From Comamonas odontotermitis (GTDB lineage: Bacteria; Pseudomonadota; Gammaproteobacteria; Burkholderiales; Burkholderiaceae_C): a DNA stretch of 53,657 bases. The notes under the pieces were generated by a model. It saw only the letters and a list, made by a program, of their open reading frames with translations, had not been told where the DNA came from and ran no database searches. Positions 25,165-33,526 of the stretch are shown here, one piece after another. The position numbers and the translations under genes were made by a program. The stretch is from positions 1 through 53,657 of the forward strand of contig NZ_JACHKZ010000026.1 in NCBI RefSeq assembly GCF_014207855.1, in the 5' to 3' direction. Numbering within the stretch: the stretch's first letter is position 1; each line of letters opens with the position of its first letter.

Positions 25165-25244
25165 GCTGAAAATCCGTTTCCTAAAACCAGAAAAAATGCA
25201 TTTTGCGCGCTTCAGGTGCGCGCCAGCAGCTATCAAAACAGAAG

Positions 25245-26381
25245 TTAACCTTTGATACCCAAATCGTCCAGCCCTTTACGCAAGTGCCCCACGGTTCTGT
25301 CAACGTTGTGCCACTTGTCGAGGCCGAAGAGGCCGATGCGGAAGGTCTTGAAGTCCGGCCCTTCATCGCACATGAGCGGCACGCCAGCCGCCGTTTGCAG
25401 GCCGACGCTGGCAAATTTCTTGCTGTTCTGGATTTCCGGATCGGTGGTGTAACTCACCACCACGCCCGGCGCCTTGAAACCCTGCGCCGCAACGCTGGGG
25501 AAGCCCCGCGATTCGAGCAGCTCGCGCACCTGCTGGCCCAGCAGCATCTGCTCCTGCCGCAGCTTCTCAAAGCCGTAGGCTTCGGCCTCCTTCATCACAT
25601 CGCGCAGGTGCAGCAAGGCATCGGTCGGCATGGTGGCGTGGTAGGCGTGCTGGCCTTTTTCGTAGCCTTCGGCAATCTGCATCCATTTCTTCAGGTCGCA
25701 AGAGAAGCTGCTGCTCTTGGTGTCCTCAATCGCCTTTCGCGCCCGCTCGGAGAGCATCACCATCGCACAGCAAGGCGTGCCGCTCCAGCCCTTTTGGGGC
25801 GCGGTGATGAGCACATCCACACCGGTCTTCTGCATGTCGACCCACATGGCGCCGCTGGCCACGCAGTCCAAAACCATGAGCGCACCCACTTCGTGCGCGG
25901 CCTCGCTGATTGCCCTGAGGTAATCATCGGGCAGGATGATGCCGCTGGCCGTTTCCACATGCGGCGCAAACACGACCTGGGGCTTTTCCTTGCGGATGGT
26001 GGCGGCCACTTCATCGGCTGGGCATGGTGCCCATGCGTCCTGCGCGCCATTGCCTGCGGGGCGCGCCTTGCAGATAACGGCGCCGCCGCCCAGGCCGCCT
26101 TCTTCAAAAATCTGCGTCCAGCGGTAGCTGAACCAGCCGTTGCGCACGATGAGCACCTTGGCCTTGTTGGCAAACTGGCGGGCGACGGCTTCCATGCCGA
26201 AGGTGCCGCTGCCGGGCACGATGACGGCCGTGTGCGCGTGGTAGGCGGTTTTGAGGATGTGGAGAATGTCGCCCATCACGCCAATGAATTTTTTGGACAT
26301 GTGGTTGAGCGCGCGGTCGGTGTAGACAACCGAAAACTCCAGCAGGCCATCAGGATCAACGTCGGGCAGCAATCCAGGCAT
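25245..26381 (-). CDS. Class V aminotransferase (alanine/serine–glyoxylate type)
   Basis: A PLP-dependent aminotransferase of 378 residues, fold type I class V, close to alanine–glyoxylate and serine–glyoxylate aminotransferases. The N-terminal GSGTFGMEAVARQF binds the cofactor phosphate, DCVASG holds the pyridine-contacting Asp, and the Schiff-base lysine is about Lys197 in APQKGWSG. The end FRIGLFG is typical. I chose the ATG at 26381, which has AAGGAGA 5 bases upstream; an ATG at 26468 adds 29 residues without a ribosome site. It likely handles glyoxylate, glycine and serine. No pathway partner is adjacent. Confidence 0.92.
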   Translation of the reverse strand: MPGLLPDVDPDGLLEFSVVYTDRALNHMSKKFIGVMGDILHILKTAYHAHTAVIVPGSGTFGMEAVARQFANKAKVLIVRNGWFSYRWTQIFEEGGLGGGAVICKARPAGNGAQDAWAPCPADEVAATIRKEKPQVVFAPHVETASGIILPDDYLRAISEAAHEVGALMVLDCVASGAMWVDMQKTGVDVLITAPQKGWSGTPCCAMVMLSERARKAIEDTKSSSFSCDLKKWMQIAEGYEKGQHAYHATMPTDALLHLRDVMKEAEAYGFEKLRQEQMLLGQQVRELLESRGFPSVAAQGFKAPGVVVSYTTDPEIQNSKKFASVGLQTAAGVPLMCDEGPDFKTFRIGLFGLDKWHNVDRTVGHLRKGLDDLGIKG

Positions 26382-26534
26382 GGTGTCTCCTTGGGAAGGT
26401 TTGCAGGTAAGAGGGTACTGGGGCGTCAGCTTATCACGCAGCCTTGTCGGCTTGCGGGCCGTATTCATTTGATTGAAACACGGTGCAGACGCCTTTCCAG
26501 CAATTTATAAACATTCAAAAACAATAGCAAATCA

Positions 26535-27263
26535 TCAACCTGCTGTCGCATAGTTGCGGTTGCCAAAAATCCCGCTACCAACGCGCACCAGGGTCGATCC
26601 GGCCTGCACGGCGGCTTGCAAATCCGCCGTCATGCCGAGCGACAAGGTATCCCACTGCGTCAGCTGGGGCAGGCCAAGTCTTGCAATATCGTCAAAAACG
26701 GCCTTGGCGCGCTGATGCAGCGCAAGTTGAGCTCCAAAATCGGGCGCAGCGTCGGGGATGCTCATGACGCCGCGCAGGCAAAGGCGGGGCAGTTGCGCCA
26801 CTTCGCGCACCAACGCCTCCACATCGGCGGGCGCTACACCGGATTTGGTGGTGCCGCCATCCACGTTGACCTGGAGGCAGACCTGCAGCGGCCCCCGGTG
26901 TTCGGGGCGCTGCTCCGACAGGCGCTGGGCGATCTTGAGCCGGTCGATGGTGTGCACCCAGTCAAAGCGCTCGGCCACCAGACGGGTCTTGTTGCTTTGC
27001 ACCGGGCCGATGCAATGCCAGATGAGGCCCTTGTCCCGGTATGCGGGCTGGTCGGCAAAGTATCCGATCTTCTCCACGCCTTCCTGAATGTAGTTTTCTC
27101 CAAACGCTTGCTGCCCTGCAGCAATGGCCTCTGCAATCGCATCCACACCAAAGGTTTTCGAGACGGCCAGCAGCGCCACACTGCCTGCGGGGCGCCCCGC
27201 AGCGCGGCAAGCCTCGTCGATTTGCTGGTGTATGTGCTGAATTTTTTCGACAATCGTGCTCAT
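26535..27263 (-). CDS. yggS: YggS family pyridoxal phosphate homeostasis protein
   Basis: A 242-residue PLP-binding protein of the YggS/PROSC family, which controls free PLP and amino-acid balance. The cofactor lysine is Lys36 in LLAVSKTF; FGENYIQE, WHCIGPVQSNK and the phosphate-site SLGMTADLQAAVQAGST with VRVGSGIFG are all present. Length and layout are those of the family. It is divergent from pilT with a 38-base gap, the same neighbourhood as in many proteobacteria. Confidence 0.97.
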   Translation of the reverse strand: MSTIVEKIQHIHQQIDEACRAAGRPAGSVALLAVSKTFGVDAIAEAIAAGQQAFGENYIQEGVEKIGYFADQPAYRDKGLIWHCIGPVQSNKTRLVAERFDWVHTIDRLKIAQRLSEQRPEHRGPLQVCLQVNVDGGTTKSGVAPADVEALVREVAQLPRLCLRGVMSIPDAAPDFGAQLALHQRAKAVFDDIARLGLPQLTQWDTLSLGMTADLQAAVQAGSTLVRVGSGIFGNRNYATAG

Positions 27264-27301
27264 AATGCTTGGCAGAGTAACAAATCAGAGAGGGAACTGC
27301 A

Positions 27302-28345
27302 GTGGATATCACGCAATTGCTGGCATTCAGCGTCAAAAACAAGGCTTCTGACTTGCACTTGTCAGCTGGCCTGCCACCGATGATCCGGGTGCACGGCGAT
27401 GTGCGCCGCATCAATGTCGATCCGCTGGACCACAAGCAGGTGCATTCCATGGTGTACGACATCATGAGCGATGCCCAGCGCAAGCAGTATGAAGAGTTTC
27501 TGGAAGTCGACTTTTCGTTCGAGATCGATGGCCTGGCGCGCTTTCGCGTCAACGCCTTCAACCAGAACCGGGGTGCGGGCGCCGTGTTCCGTACCATTCC
27601 GAGCAAGATTCTGACCTTGGAGCAACTCAACGCCCCCAAGATCTTTGCCGAGCTCTCGCTCAAGCCGCGCGGCCTGGTGCTGGTGACGGGCCCGACCGGT
27701 TCGGGCAAATCCACCACCCTGGCAGCCATGGTGAATTACCTGAACGAAAACGAATACGGCCACATCCTCACGGTGGAAGACCCGATCGAATTCGTGCACG
27801 AATCCAAAAAGTGCCTCATCAACCAGCGCGAAGTCGGTCCTCAGACCCTGTCGTTCAGTGCGGCGCTGCGCTCGGCGCTGCGTGAAGACCCGGACGCGAT
27901 TCTGGTGGGCGAAATGCGCGACCTCGAAACCATTCGCCTCGCCATGACAGCGGCAGAAACCGGCCACCTGGTGTTTGGCACCTTGCACACCTCGTCGGCG
28001 GCCAAGACCATCGACCGTATCATCGACGTGTTCCCTGCCGAAGAAAAGGAAATGGTGCGCGCGATGCTGTCCGAATCGCTGCAGGCCGTGATCTCGCAGA
28101 CCCTGTGCAAAACCAAGGACGGCCAGGGCCGTGTGGCTGCACACGAAATCATGCTGGGCACACCTGCCATCCGCAACCTGATCCGCGAAGCCAAGGTGGC
28201 GCAGATGTATTCCACCATCCAGACCAGCAATGCCGTGGGCATGCAGACCCTGGATCAGAACCTGACTGACCTGGTGCGCCGCAACGTGATCAGCCCTGCA
28301 GAGGCGCGCGGCAAGGCCAAGACGCCGGAGAATTTCCCAGGCTGA
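27302..28345 (+). CDS. pilT: Type IV pilus retraction ATPase PilT
   Basis: A 347-residue hexameric secretion-type ATPase that powers retraction of type IV pili (twitching, DNA uptake). Walker A GPTGSGKST is at about residues 130–138. The Asp box TVEDPIEFVH, Walker B ILVGEMRDLETI and the His box GHLVFGTLHTSSA follow. The C-terminal AIRNLIRE motif of PilT is present. It starts with GTG after GAGGGA. A cyclic-nucleotide-binding gene and pilU follow on the same strand. Confidence 0.97.
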   Translation: MDITQLLAFSVKNKASDLHLSAGLPPMIRVHGDVRRINVDPLDHKQVHSMVYDIMSDAQRKQYEEFLEVDFSFEIDGLARFRVNAFNQNRGAGAVFRTIPSKILTLEQLNAPKIFAELSLKPRGLVLVTGPTGSGKSTTLAAMVNYLNENEYGHILTVEDPIEFVHESKKCLINQREVGPQTLSFSAALRSALREDPDAILVGEMRDLETIRLAMTAAETGHLVFGTLHTSSAAKTIDRIIDVFPAEEKEMVRAMLSESLQAVISQTLCKTKDGQGRVAAHEIMLGTPAIRNLIREAKVAQMYSTIQTSNAVGMQTLDQNLTDLVRRNVISPAEARGKAKTPENFPG

Positions 28346-28429
28346 GGGCCTGCTTCACAAGCCTGCCCAGGCAACGGCTTCAGACGCACTGTCACAGCCC
28401 TTCACAATTGGCTGACAAACGGTTGCACG

Positions 28430-28470
28430 AAGGGCGCCAGCGGTGATTGCATGCGCTGCTGGCGCCCTTT
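28430..28470 (+). terminator. Hairpin after pilT
   Basis: AAGGGCGCCAGC (28430–28441) pairs perfectly with GCTGGCGCCCTT (28458–28469). Only three T residues follow, so termination may be partial. It shares the GCTGGCGCC core with other gaps in the window. Confidence 0.6.
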
Positions 28471-28497
28471 ATCCTTGAGCAAAGGAGAAGCAGCGCC

Positions 28498-29106
28498 ATG
28501 AACAGCCCGTCCTTGCTCGCGCCCGTAGACGCCCAGGAAGAGTCCGAAACCGGCTTTTTCCTGCACGGCTTTCAGGAGGCCAGCGCTTCCGATGCCCCTT
28601 TCGTCCCCTGGAACCAGCGGCGCAAAGCCGTCCAGGCGCAGTTGCTGACGCCGACAGACCCCGCAGCGGCGCTGCGCCTCGTCTGGTCGCAAGATACTGC
28701 CCTGCGCTACCTGCAATCGCCTTTTATCGACCAGTTGGTGCAGTACCTGGAGTTCTACCATGTGCCTGCGCAGCAAACTCTCATCGCCCAGGGCGAGCAG
28801 GGCGATTACATGCTGATCCTTTTAAGCGGTCAGGTGTCGGTGAACCGCCGCATGCCCGATGGCAGCCAGGTGCACCTGGCAGACACCCAGGCTGGTGATG
28901 TACTGGGAGAAATGTCGCTGTTTGACAGCAGTCCACGCTTTTCTTCGTGCACCAGCAGCACCGACTGTGCCCTTGCCGTGCTGAAGGCCGATACACTGGA
29001 TGCCATGATGGAGCTGGACGCATCCACCGCCGCCTACCTGCTGGCGCTGTTTGCACGCAAGCTATCCACCCGACTGCGCCAGACGACCGCCCGGATCGAG
29101 CCCTGA
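28498..29106 (+). CDS. Cyclic nucleotide-binding domain protein
   Basis: A 202-residue protein with one cyclic-nucleotide-binding domain (about residues 75–185) and no DNA-binding or catalytic domain. The fold signature is clear: QQTLIAQGEQGDYMLILLSG, then the phosphate-binding region around GDVLGEMSLFDSSPRFSSC. The usual Arg that grips the cyclic phosphate is in SPRFSS. It sits between pilT and pilU with an AAGGAG ribosome site and probably senses c-di-GMP or cAMP to tune pilus retraction (inference from position). The first 60 residues are likely disordered or helical. Confidence 0.9.
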   Translation: MNSPSLLAPVDAQEESETGFFLHGFQEASASDAPFVPWNQRRKAVQAQLLTPTDPAAALRLVWSQDTALRYLQSPFIDQLVQYLEFYHVPAQQTLIAQGEQGDYMLILLSGQVSVNRRMPDGSQVHLADTQAGDVLGEMSLFDSSPRFSSCTSSTDCALAVLKADTLDAMMELDASTAAYLLALFARKLSTRLRQTTARIEP

Positions 29107-29190
29107 CACCTTCCCTGTCCTGCTGACCGTGCCAGTCGCTGTTGCGCAAGTAACAACAGCGATACAGAGCGACATACAGAGAGGATCACC

Positions 29191-30327
29191 ATGGAACGGG
29201 ACCAGGCCAGTAAATTCATCAACGATTTGCTCAAGCTGATGGTGCAGCGCAATGGCAGTGACTTGTTCATCACCGCCGATTTTCCGCCCGCCATCAAAAT
29301 CGACGGCAAGGTCACCAAGGTCTCCAGCCAGCCGCTCTCGCCCAACCACACCCTCACGCTTGCGCGCTCGATCATGAGCGACCGCCAGGTTGCCGAATTC
29401 GAAAAAACCAAGGAATGCAATTTCGCGATCTCGCCCGCAGGCATCGGGCGGTTCCGTGTCAACGCCTTTGTGCAGCAGGGCAGCGTAGGCCTGGTGCTGC
29501 GTACCATTCCGCTGACCCTGCCCACCATCGATGGCCTGGGTGTACCCCAGGTGCTCAAGGATGTGTCCATGGCCAAGCGCGGGCTGTGCATCATGGTGGG
29601 GGCCACGGGTTCTGGCAAATCCACCACCCTGGCGGCGATGGTGGACTGGCGCAATGAAAACTCCTTCGGCCACATCATCACCGTCGAAGACCCGGTGGAA
29701 TTCGTCCACCCCCACAAGAATTGCGTCGTGACCCAGCGCGAAGTGGGGCTGGACACCGAAAGCTGGGAAGCGGCACTGAAGAACACGCTGCGTCAGGCCC
29801 CCGATGTGATCCTGATGGGTGAAATCCGCGACCGCGAGACCATGGAGCATGCCGTGGCCTTTGCCGAAACCGGCCACCTGTGCCTGGCGACCCTGCACGC
29901 CAACAGCGCCAACCAGGCGCTGGACCGCATTATCAACTTCTTCCCCGAAGAGCGCCGCGCGCAGCTGCTGATGGACCTGTCGCTGAATCTACGCGGCATG
30001 GTGTCGCAGCGCCTGCTGCCCAAGCAGGACAGCAAGGGCCGCGTGGCCGCCGTGGAAGTGATGCTGAACACGCCGCTGATCGCGGATCTGATCTTCAAGG
30101 GCGAGGTGGGCGAGATCAAGGAGATCATGAAAAAGAGCCGCAACCTGGGCATGCAGACCTTTGACCAGTCGCTGTTCGATCTGTATGAGGCCAACATGGT
30201 CACCTACGAAGACGCGCTGCGCAACGCCGACTCGGTCAACGACCTGCGCCTGCAGATCAAACTGGGTAGCCAGCGTGCCAAGCGCACCGACCTGGCCGAA
30301 GGCACCGAGCACCTCACAATCGTCTAG
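29191..30327 (+). CDS. pilU: PilT-dependent retraction ATPase PilU
   Basis: A 378-residue paralogue of PilT that assists forceful pilus retraction. Walker A GATGSGKST lies at about residues 138–146. The Asp box TVEDPVEFVHPH, Walker B ILMGEIRDRETM and the His box GHLCLATLHANSANQ follow. The C-terminal tail after residue 345 is longer and charged, as in PilU. It is 84 bases after the cyclic-nucleotide-binding gene and ends at a strong terminator. Confidence 0.97.
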   Translation: MERDQASKFINDLLKLMVQRNGSDLFITADFPPAIKIDGKVTKVSSQPLSPNHTLTLARSIMSDRQVAEFEKTKECNFAISPAGIGRFRVNAFVQQGSVGLVLRTIPLTLPTIDGLGVPQVLKDVSMAKRGLCIMVGATGSGKSTTLAAMVDWRNENSFGHIITVEDPVEFVHPHKNCVVTQREVGLDTESWEAALKNTLRQAPDVILMGEIRDRETMEHAVAFAETGHLCLATLHANSANQALDRIINFFPEERRAQLLMDLSLNLRGMVSQRLLPKQDSKGRVAAVEVMLNTPLIADLIFKGEVGEIKEIMKKSRNLGMQTFDQSLFDLYEANMVTYEDALRNADSVNDLRLQIKLGSQRAKRTDLAEGTEHLTIV

Positions 30328-30368
30328 ACTGTATGCAGAGCAGCCGCAGCAGGCTGCACCGCATTCAC

Positions 30369-30412
30369 GGCGCGCCATTGCCATGCACCACGCAATGCGC
30401 GCCTTTTCTTTT
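30369..30412 (+). terminator. Terminator after pilU
   Basis: GGCGCGCCATTGC (30369–30381) pairs with GCAATGCGCGCC (30392–30403) with one bulge, followed by TTTTCTTTTT. It directly precedes the ribosome site of the next gene. Confidence 0.75.
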
Positions 30413-30424
30413 TCAGGAGATTCC

Positions 30425-31348
30425 ATGCCCAGCAGTATCCAAGCGCGTTCCTACGACTCAACTCCCTCGTTGAAAGTGGCCTTCATCGGTCTGGGCGTCA
30501 TGGGCTACCCCATGGCTGGCCATCTCGCCCAGGCTGGCCACCAGGTCACCGTGTACAACCGCACTGCCAAGAAGGCCCAGGATTGGGTGGCCGAATTCGC
30601 CGCCAGCAAGGCCCCAGCCCACGCACCCACGCCGCGCGAGGCAGCGGCTGGTGCCGACATCGTGTTCTGCTGCGTCGGCAATGACGATGACCTGCGCTCG
30701 GTCACCACCGGCGAAGATGGCGCCTTTGCAGGCATGCAGCGCGGAGCGGTCTTTGTGGACCACACCACCGCATCGGCAGATGTGGCCCGCGAACTCTATG
30801 CCCAGGCCCAGGCGCTGGGCCTGCAGTTCATCGACGCGCCGGTCTCCGGCGGGCAGGCGGGCGCCGTCAATGGACAGCTGACGGTGATGTGCGGCGGTGA
30901 TGAAGCGGTGTTCAACACCATCAAGCCCGTGGCCATGGCCTTCTCGCGTGCCTGTACCTACCTGGGCGAAAGCGGCTCGGGCCAGTTGGCCAAGATGGTC
31001 AACCAGATCTGCATTGCCGGCCTGGTGCAGGGCCTGTCAGAAGCCATTGCCTTTGGCATGAATGCGGGCCTGAATATGCCCCAGGTGCTGGATGTGGTGA
31101 GCAAGGGCGCGGCGCAGAGCTGGCAGATGGAAAACCGTGGCAAGACCATGGTGGAGGGCAAGTTCGACTTCGGTTTTGCCGTCGATTGGATGCGCAAAGA
31201 CCTGGGCCTCGTGCTGGACGAGGCAAAGCGCAATGGCTCGCGCCTGCCGGTGACTGCATTGGTCGACCAGTTCTACGCCGATGTGCAGCAGATGGGTGGC
31301 AACCGCTGGGATACTTCCAGCCTGATTGCGCGCCTCAATAAAAAATAA
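30425..31348 (+). CDS. 3-hydroxyisobutyrate dehydrogenase-family oxidoreductase
   Basis: A 307-residue beta-hydroxyacid dehydrogenase using NAD(P). The cofactor motif GLGVMG is at residues 22–27, the substrate-binding motif is FIDAPVSGGQAGAVNGQL, and the catalytic lysine lies in GQLAKMVNQI. Family members reduce tartronate semialdehyde, succinic semialdehyde or 3-hydroxyisobutyrate, and which applies cannot be read here. The open frame continues upstream, but AGGAGA directly before the ATG at 30425 decides the start. A terminator follows. Confidence 0.93.
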   Translation: MPSSIQARSYDSTPSLKVAFIGLGVMGYPMAGHLAQAGHQVTVYNRTAKKAQDWVAEFAASKAPAHAPTPREAAAGADIVFCCVGNDDDLRSVTTGEDGAFAGMQRGAVFVDHTTASADVARELYAQAQALGLQFIDAPVSGGQAGAVNGQLTVMCGGDEAVFNTIKPVAMAFSRACTYLGESGSGQLAKMVNQICIAGLVQGLSEAIAFGMNAGLNMPQVLDVVSKGAAQSWQMENRGKTMVEGKFDFGFAVDWMRKDLGLVLDEAKRNGSRLPVTALVDQFYADVQQMGGNRWDTSSLIARLNKK

Positions 31349-31382
31349 TAGCTACTGGCGCACATCCAGCGGCGCCAGATGC

Positions 31383-31410
31383 AAAAAAGGCCGCATATGC
31401 GGCCTTTTTT
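31383..31410. terminator. Bidirectional terminator
   Basis: AAAAAAGGCCGCATATGCGGCCTTTTTT is a self-complementary hairpin (stem AAGGCCGCA/TGCGGCCTT) between the convergent dehydrogenase and BON-protein genes. Confidence 0.9.
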
Positions 31411-31429
31411 GCGGTACAGCGCAATCCCA

Positions 31430-32251
31430 TCAGGGCTTGGTGGTAAAGCCATCATTGAGCGGCTGCACCGGGGTGCTGGTCACCGGCGAGGTCGTGACAC
31501 CGGTGCTGACCGGTGTAGCGCCGCTGGCAGCGGCAGGGGTTTGGGCAGCGGCAGGCACCACGGTGGCGGGCTGGGTGCTTACCGGCGCCGCGCTGCCATC
31601 GCTCACCACCGGCGCGGCATTGCCGGTGCTGCGGTTCACGCTCAGCGACTTGAGTTCGTCTTCACTGATCACCTCGAACACGCGCACCACCTTCTGCACG
31701 TTGCTCACTCCGCGGGCAATCTCGGCCGCACGCTTGGACTCCCGCTCGGTCACACGTCCCATCAGGTACACCACGTTGCGCTCTGTCACGACCTTGATCG
31801 AGTTCGATGACAAGTCCTTGGCATCCACGATGCTGGCCTTGACCTTGCCAGTAATCAAGGTGTCCGTCGAGCGTTGCGACAGGCTGGAGTTGAACATCAC
31901 GCCCAGCTCATTGACGACTGCCTTCACGTTCTGGCTGGCCTTGGCGGCCTCTTCGGCCTTTTGCTTGTAAGCCTCGTTGGGCACCTCGCCCGTCAGCAAC
32001 ACCTGGCGGTTATAGCTGGTCACGTTGATGTGGCCGTCGTTGCCCGCCTTCTCGCGGATCGCACTGGCCACACGCAGCTCAATGCTTTCGTCTTCCACCT
32101 GAATACCTGTGCTGCGGCGGTCGATCGCCACTACCGTACCGCCGACAGCGGCACCACCCAGAACCAGGGGCACACAGCCCGATACGGACGCCACCATGGC
32201 GCCGACTGCCACCAGGCCCAAGGTCACTCGCTTCCAAGACACAGGCATCAT
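31430..32251 (-). CDS. BON-domain outer-membrane lipoprotein (DolP-like)
   Basis: A 273-residue lipoprotein with two BON domains (about 55–122 and 130–200), like DolP/YraP, which supports outer-membrane integrity. The lipobox VSGC places the lipidated Cys at residue 26. Each BON domain has the expected pattern (NVTSYNRQVLLTGEV and VVTERNVVYLMGRV). The C-terminal ~70 residues are a Pro/Ala/Thr/Ser-rich tail, longer than in E. coli YraP and probably disordered. The start overlaps the stop of diaA as ATGA, so the two are translationally coupled. Confidence 0.9.
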   Translation of the reverse strand: MMPVSWKRVTLGLVAVGAMVASVSGCVPLVLGGAAVGGTVVAIDRRSTGIQVEDESIELRVASAIREKAGNDGHINVTSYNRQVLLTGEVPNEAYKQKAEEAAKASQNVKAVVNELGVMFNSSLSQRSTDTLITGKVKASIVDAKDLSSNSIKVVTERNVVYLMGRVTERESKRAAEIARGVSNVQKVVRVFEVISEDELKSLSVNRSTGNAAPVVSDGSAAPVSTQPATVVPAAAQTPAAASGATPVSTGVTTSPVTSTPVQPLNDGFTTKP

Positions 32252-32847
32252 TCCTCTTCTCCTAACAACTGGGTATCAATTCCGTCCATCAGGCAATGCA
32301 GCACCAGCTGGTGCACTTCCCGAACGCGCGTTGGCCGATCATGGGGCACGCAGACCAGCACATCGGTTTCACTGAGCACCCCTGCCAGATTGCCGCCGCT
32401 GCGCCCCGTCAGCACGATGGCCGACATATCGCGCTCATGCGCCGCCTGTACCGCCGCCAGCAGAGAGCGGTCGTTACCGTCTACGCTGATCACCAGAAGC
32501 AGATCCCCGCTCTGGCCCAAAGTTCGCACCTGGCGCGCAGCCACCTGGTTCAGCTTGTCACCGGTCAGGTGCCCGCCCAGCTGCGCCTGTGCCAGCGGGC
32601 CGCCATCGATCACCAGAGCCGCCAGCTCGGGCCGTTCGCGGTCCAGGCCGGAGACGCACATGGCTGCAAACTGCGCCGCCTGCGCCCACGACAGGCCATT
32701 GCCGCAGCACATCACCTTGTTGCCACTGGTCACACAGGCCAGAAGGGCATAAACCGCATTGGCGACGCTCTCGCTGATCTCTTGTGACACCTGGTAGTGG
32801 AGATCGGCGCTATCGATGAAGTGCTGTTGGATGTGTTGCTCAAGCAT
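32248..32847 (-). CDS. diaA: SIS-domain protein, DiaA/GmhA type
   Basis: A 199-residue SIS-domain protein of the phosphoheptose isomerase/DiaA group. DiaA binds DnaA and promotes replication initiation; GmhA makes heptose. The start MLEQHIQQHFIDSADLHYQ is typical, and the sugar-phosphate fold is seen in CGNGLSWAQAAQFA and LLVISVDGNDRSLLAAVQAA. The order yraN–diaA–BON matches the enterobacterial yraN–diaA–dolP set, which favours DiaA. I chose the ATG at 32847; an upstream ATG at 32919 adds 24 residues unlike the family. Confidence 0.88.
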   Translation of the reverse strand: MLEQHIQQHFIDSADLHYQVSQEISESVANAVYALLACVTSGNKVMCCGNGLSWAQAAQFAAMCVSGLDRERPELAALVIDGGPLAQAQLGGHLTGDKLNQVAARQVRTLGQSGDLLLVISVDGNDRSLLAAVQAAHERDMSAIVLTGRSGGNLAGVLSETDVLVCVPHDRPTRVREVHQLVLHCLMDGIDTQLLGEEE

Positions 32848-33064
32848 GGAGGCCCGATGATAACCTTGGCGGATTTCCCCCTGGTAAAGAACCCGCCCAA
32901 AGTCGCTCAAGCGCTGCATCGCTGCTGAAGTGCTTCAAGGCCTCCTCTTTCGGCAGCGGCGGCGGTCGCGCAGAACCAGGACACTGCGCAAACTCTATGG
33001 CATTTTGAATGCTTGTCGCACATGTATCAAGCATTAATAGCTCTTATTTTTGTAGCAAAATATC

Positions 33065-33526
33065 TCAAATGCCTTCGCCTGCATCAAAGGCTGCCCGCAG
33101 CCAGGTGACGGCGGGCTCCACCAGCACCGCATCAAAGCGGCACGCTGGCAAGCGCGGTTGCGCGGCCAAGTAATGGCGTGCTGCCAGAACAATGCGCCGC
33201 TGCTTGGCAGCGCCAATGCTGCTGGCCGCGCCGCCGAAATCCGCCCGCCCGCGCTGGCGTACTTCCACAAACACCACCGTGCCATCGCGCTCCTGCATCA
33301 CCAGATCAATCTCGCCCCCGCCACGGCCAGGAGTGCGGAAATTGCGCGCCAGAAGCTGGAGCCCCTGTTGTTGGAGATAATGGAGCGCCGCATCCTCAGC
33401 CGCCTTGCCGCGCACAGTCGTCGTGGCGGTTGCTTCCGGTGGTGCTCCGTCGCTCCCGGCAGGATGCGCGGCAGCGCGGCCCGGCGCGCGCCATTTTTCA
33501 AGGATCTTCCACGGTGTCCGCATCAT
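33065..33526 (-). CDS. YraN family endonuclease-fold protein (UPF0102)
   Basis: A 153-residue UPF0102 protein with a restriction-endonuclease-like fold. The core motifs GGGEIDLVMQERDGTVVFVEVRQR carry the Asp and Glu-X-Arg residues of the nuclease-like site, and GKAAEDAALHYLQQQG is the conserved N-terminal helix. The first 40 residues form a basic, Pro/Ala-rich extension. Its exact role in DNA handling is not settled. It is divergent from rsmI, and the two genes overlap at their 5′ ends. Confidence 0.9.
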   Translation of the reverse strand: MMRTPWKILEKWRAPGRAAAHPAGSDGAPPEATATTTVRGKAAEDAALHYLQQQGLQLLARNFRTPGRGGGEIDLVMQERDGTVVFVEVRQRGRADFGGAASSIGAAKQRRIVLAARHYLAAQPRLPACRFDAVLVEPAVTWLRAAFDAGEGI

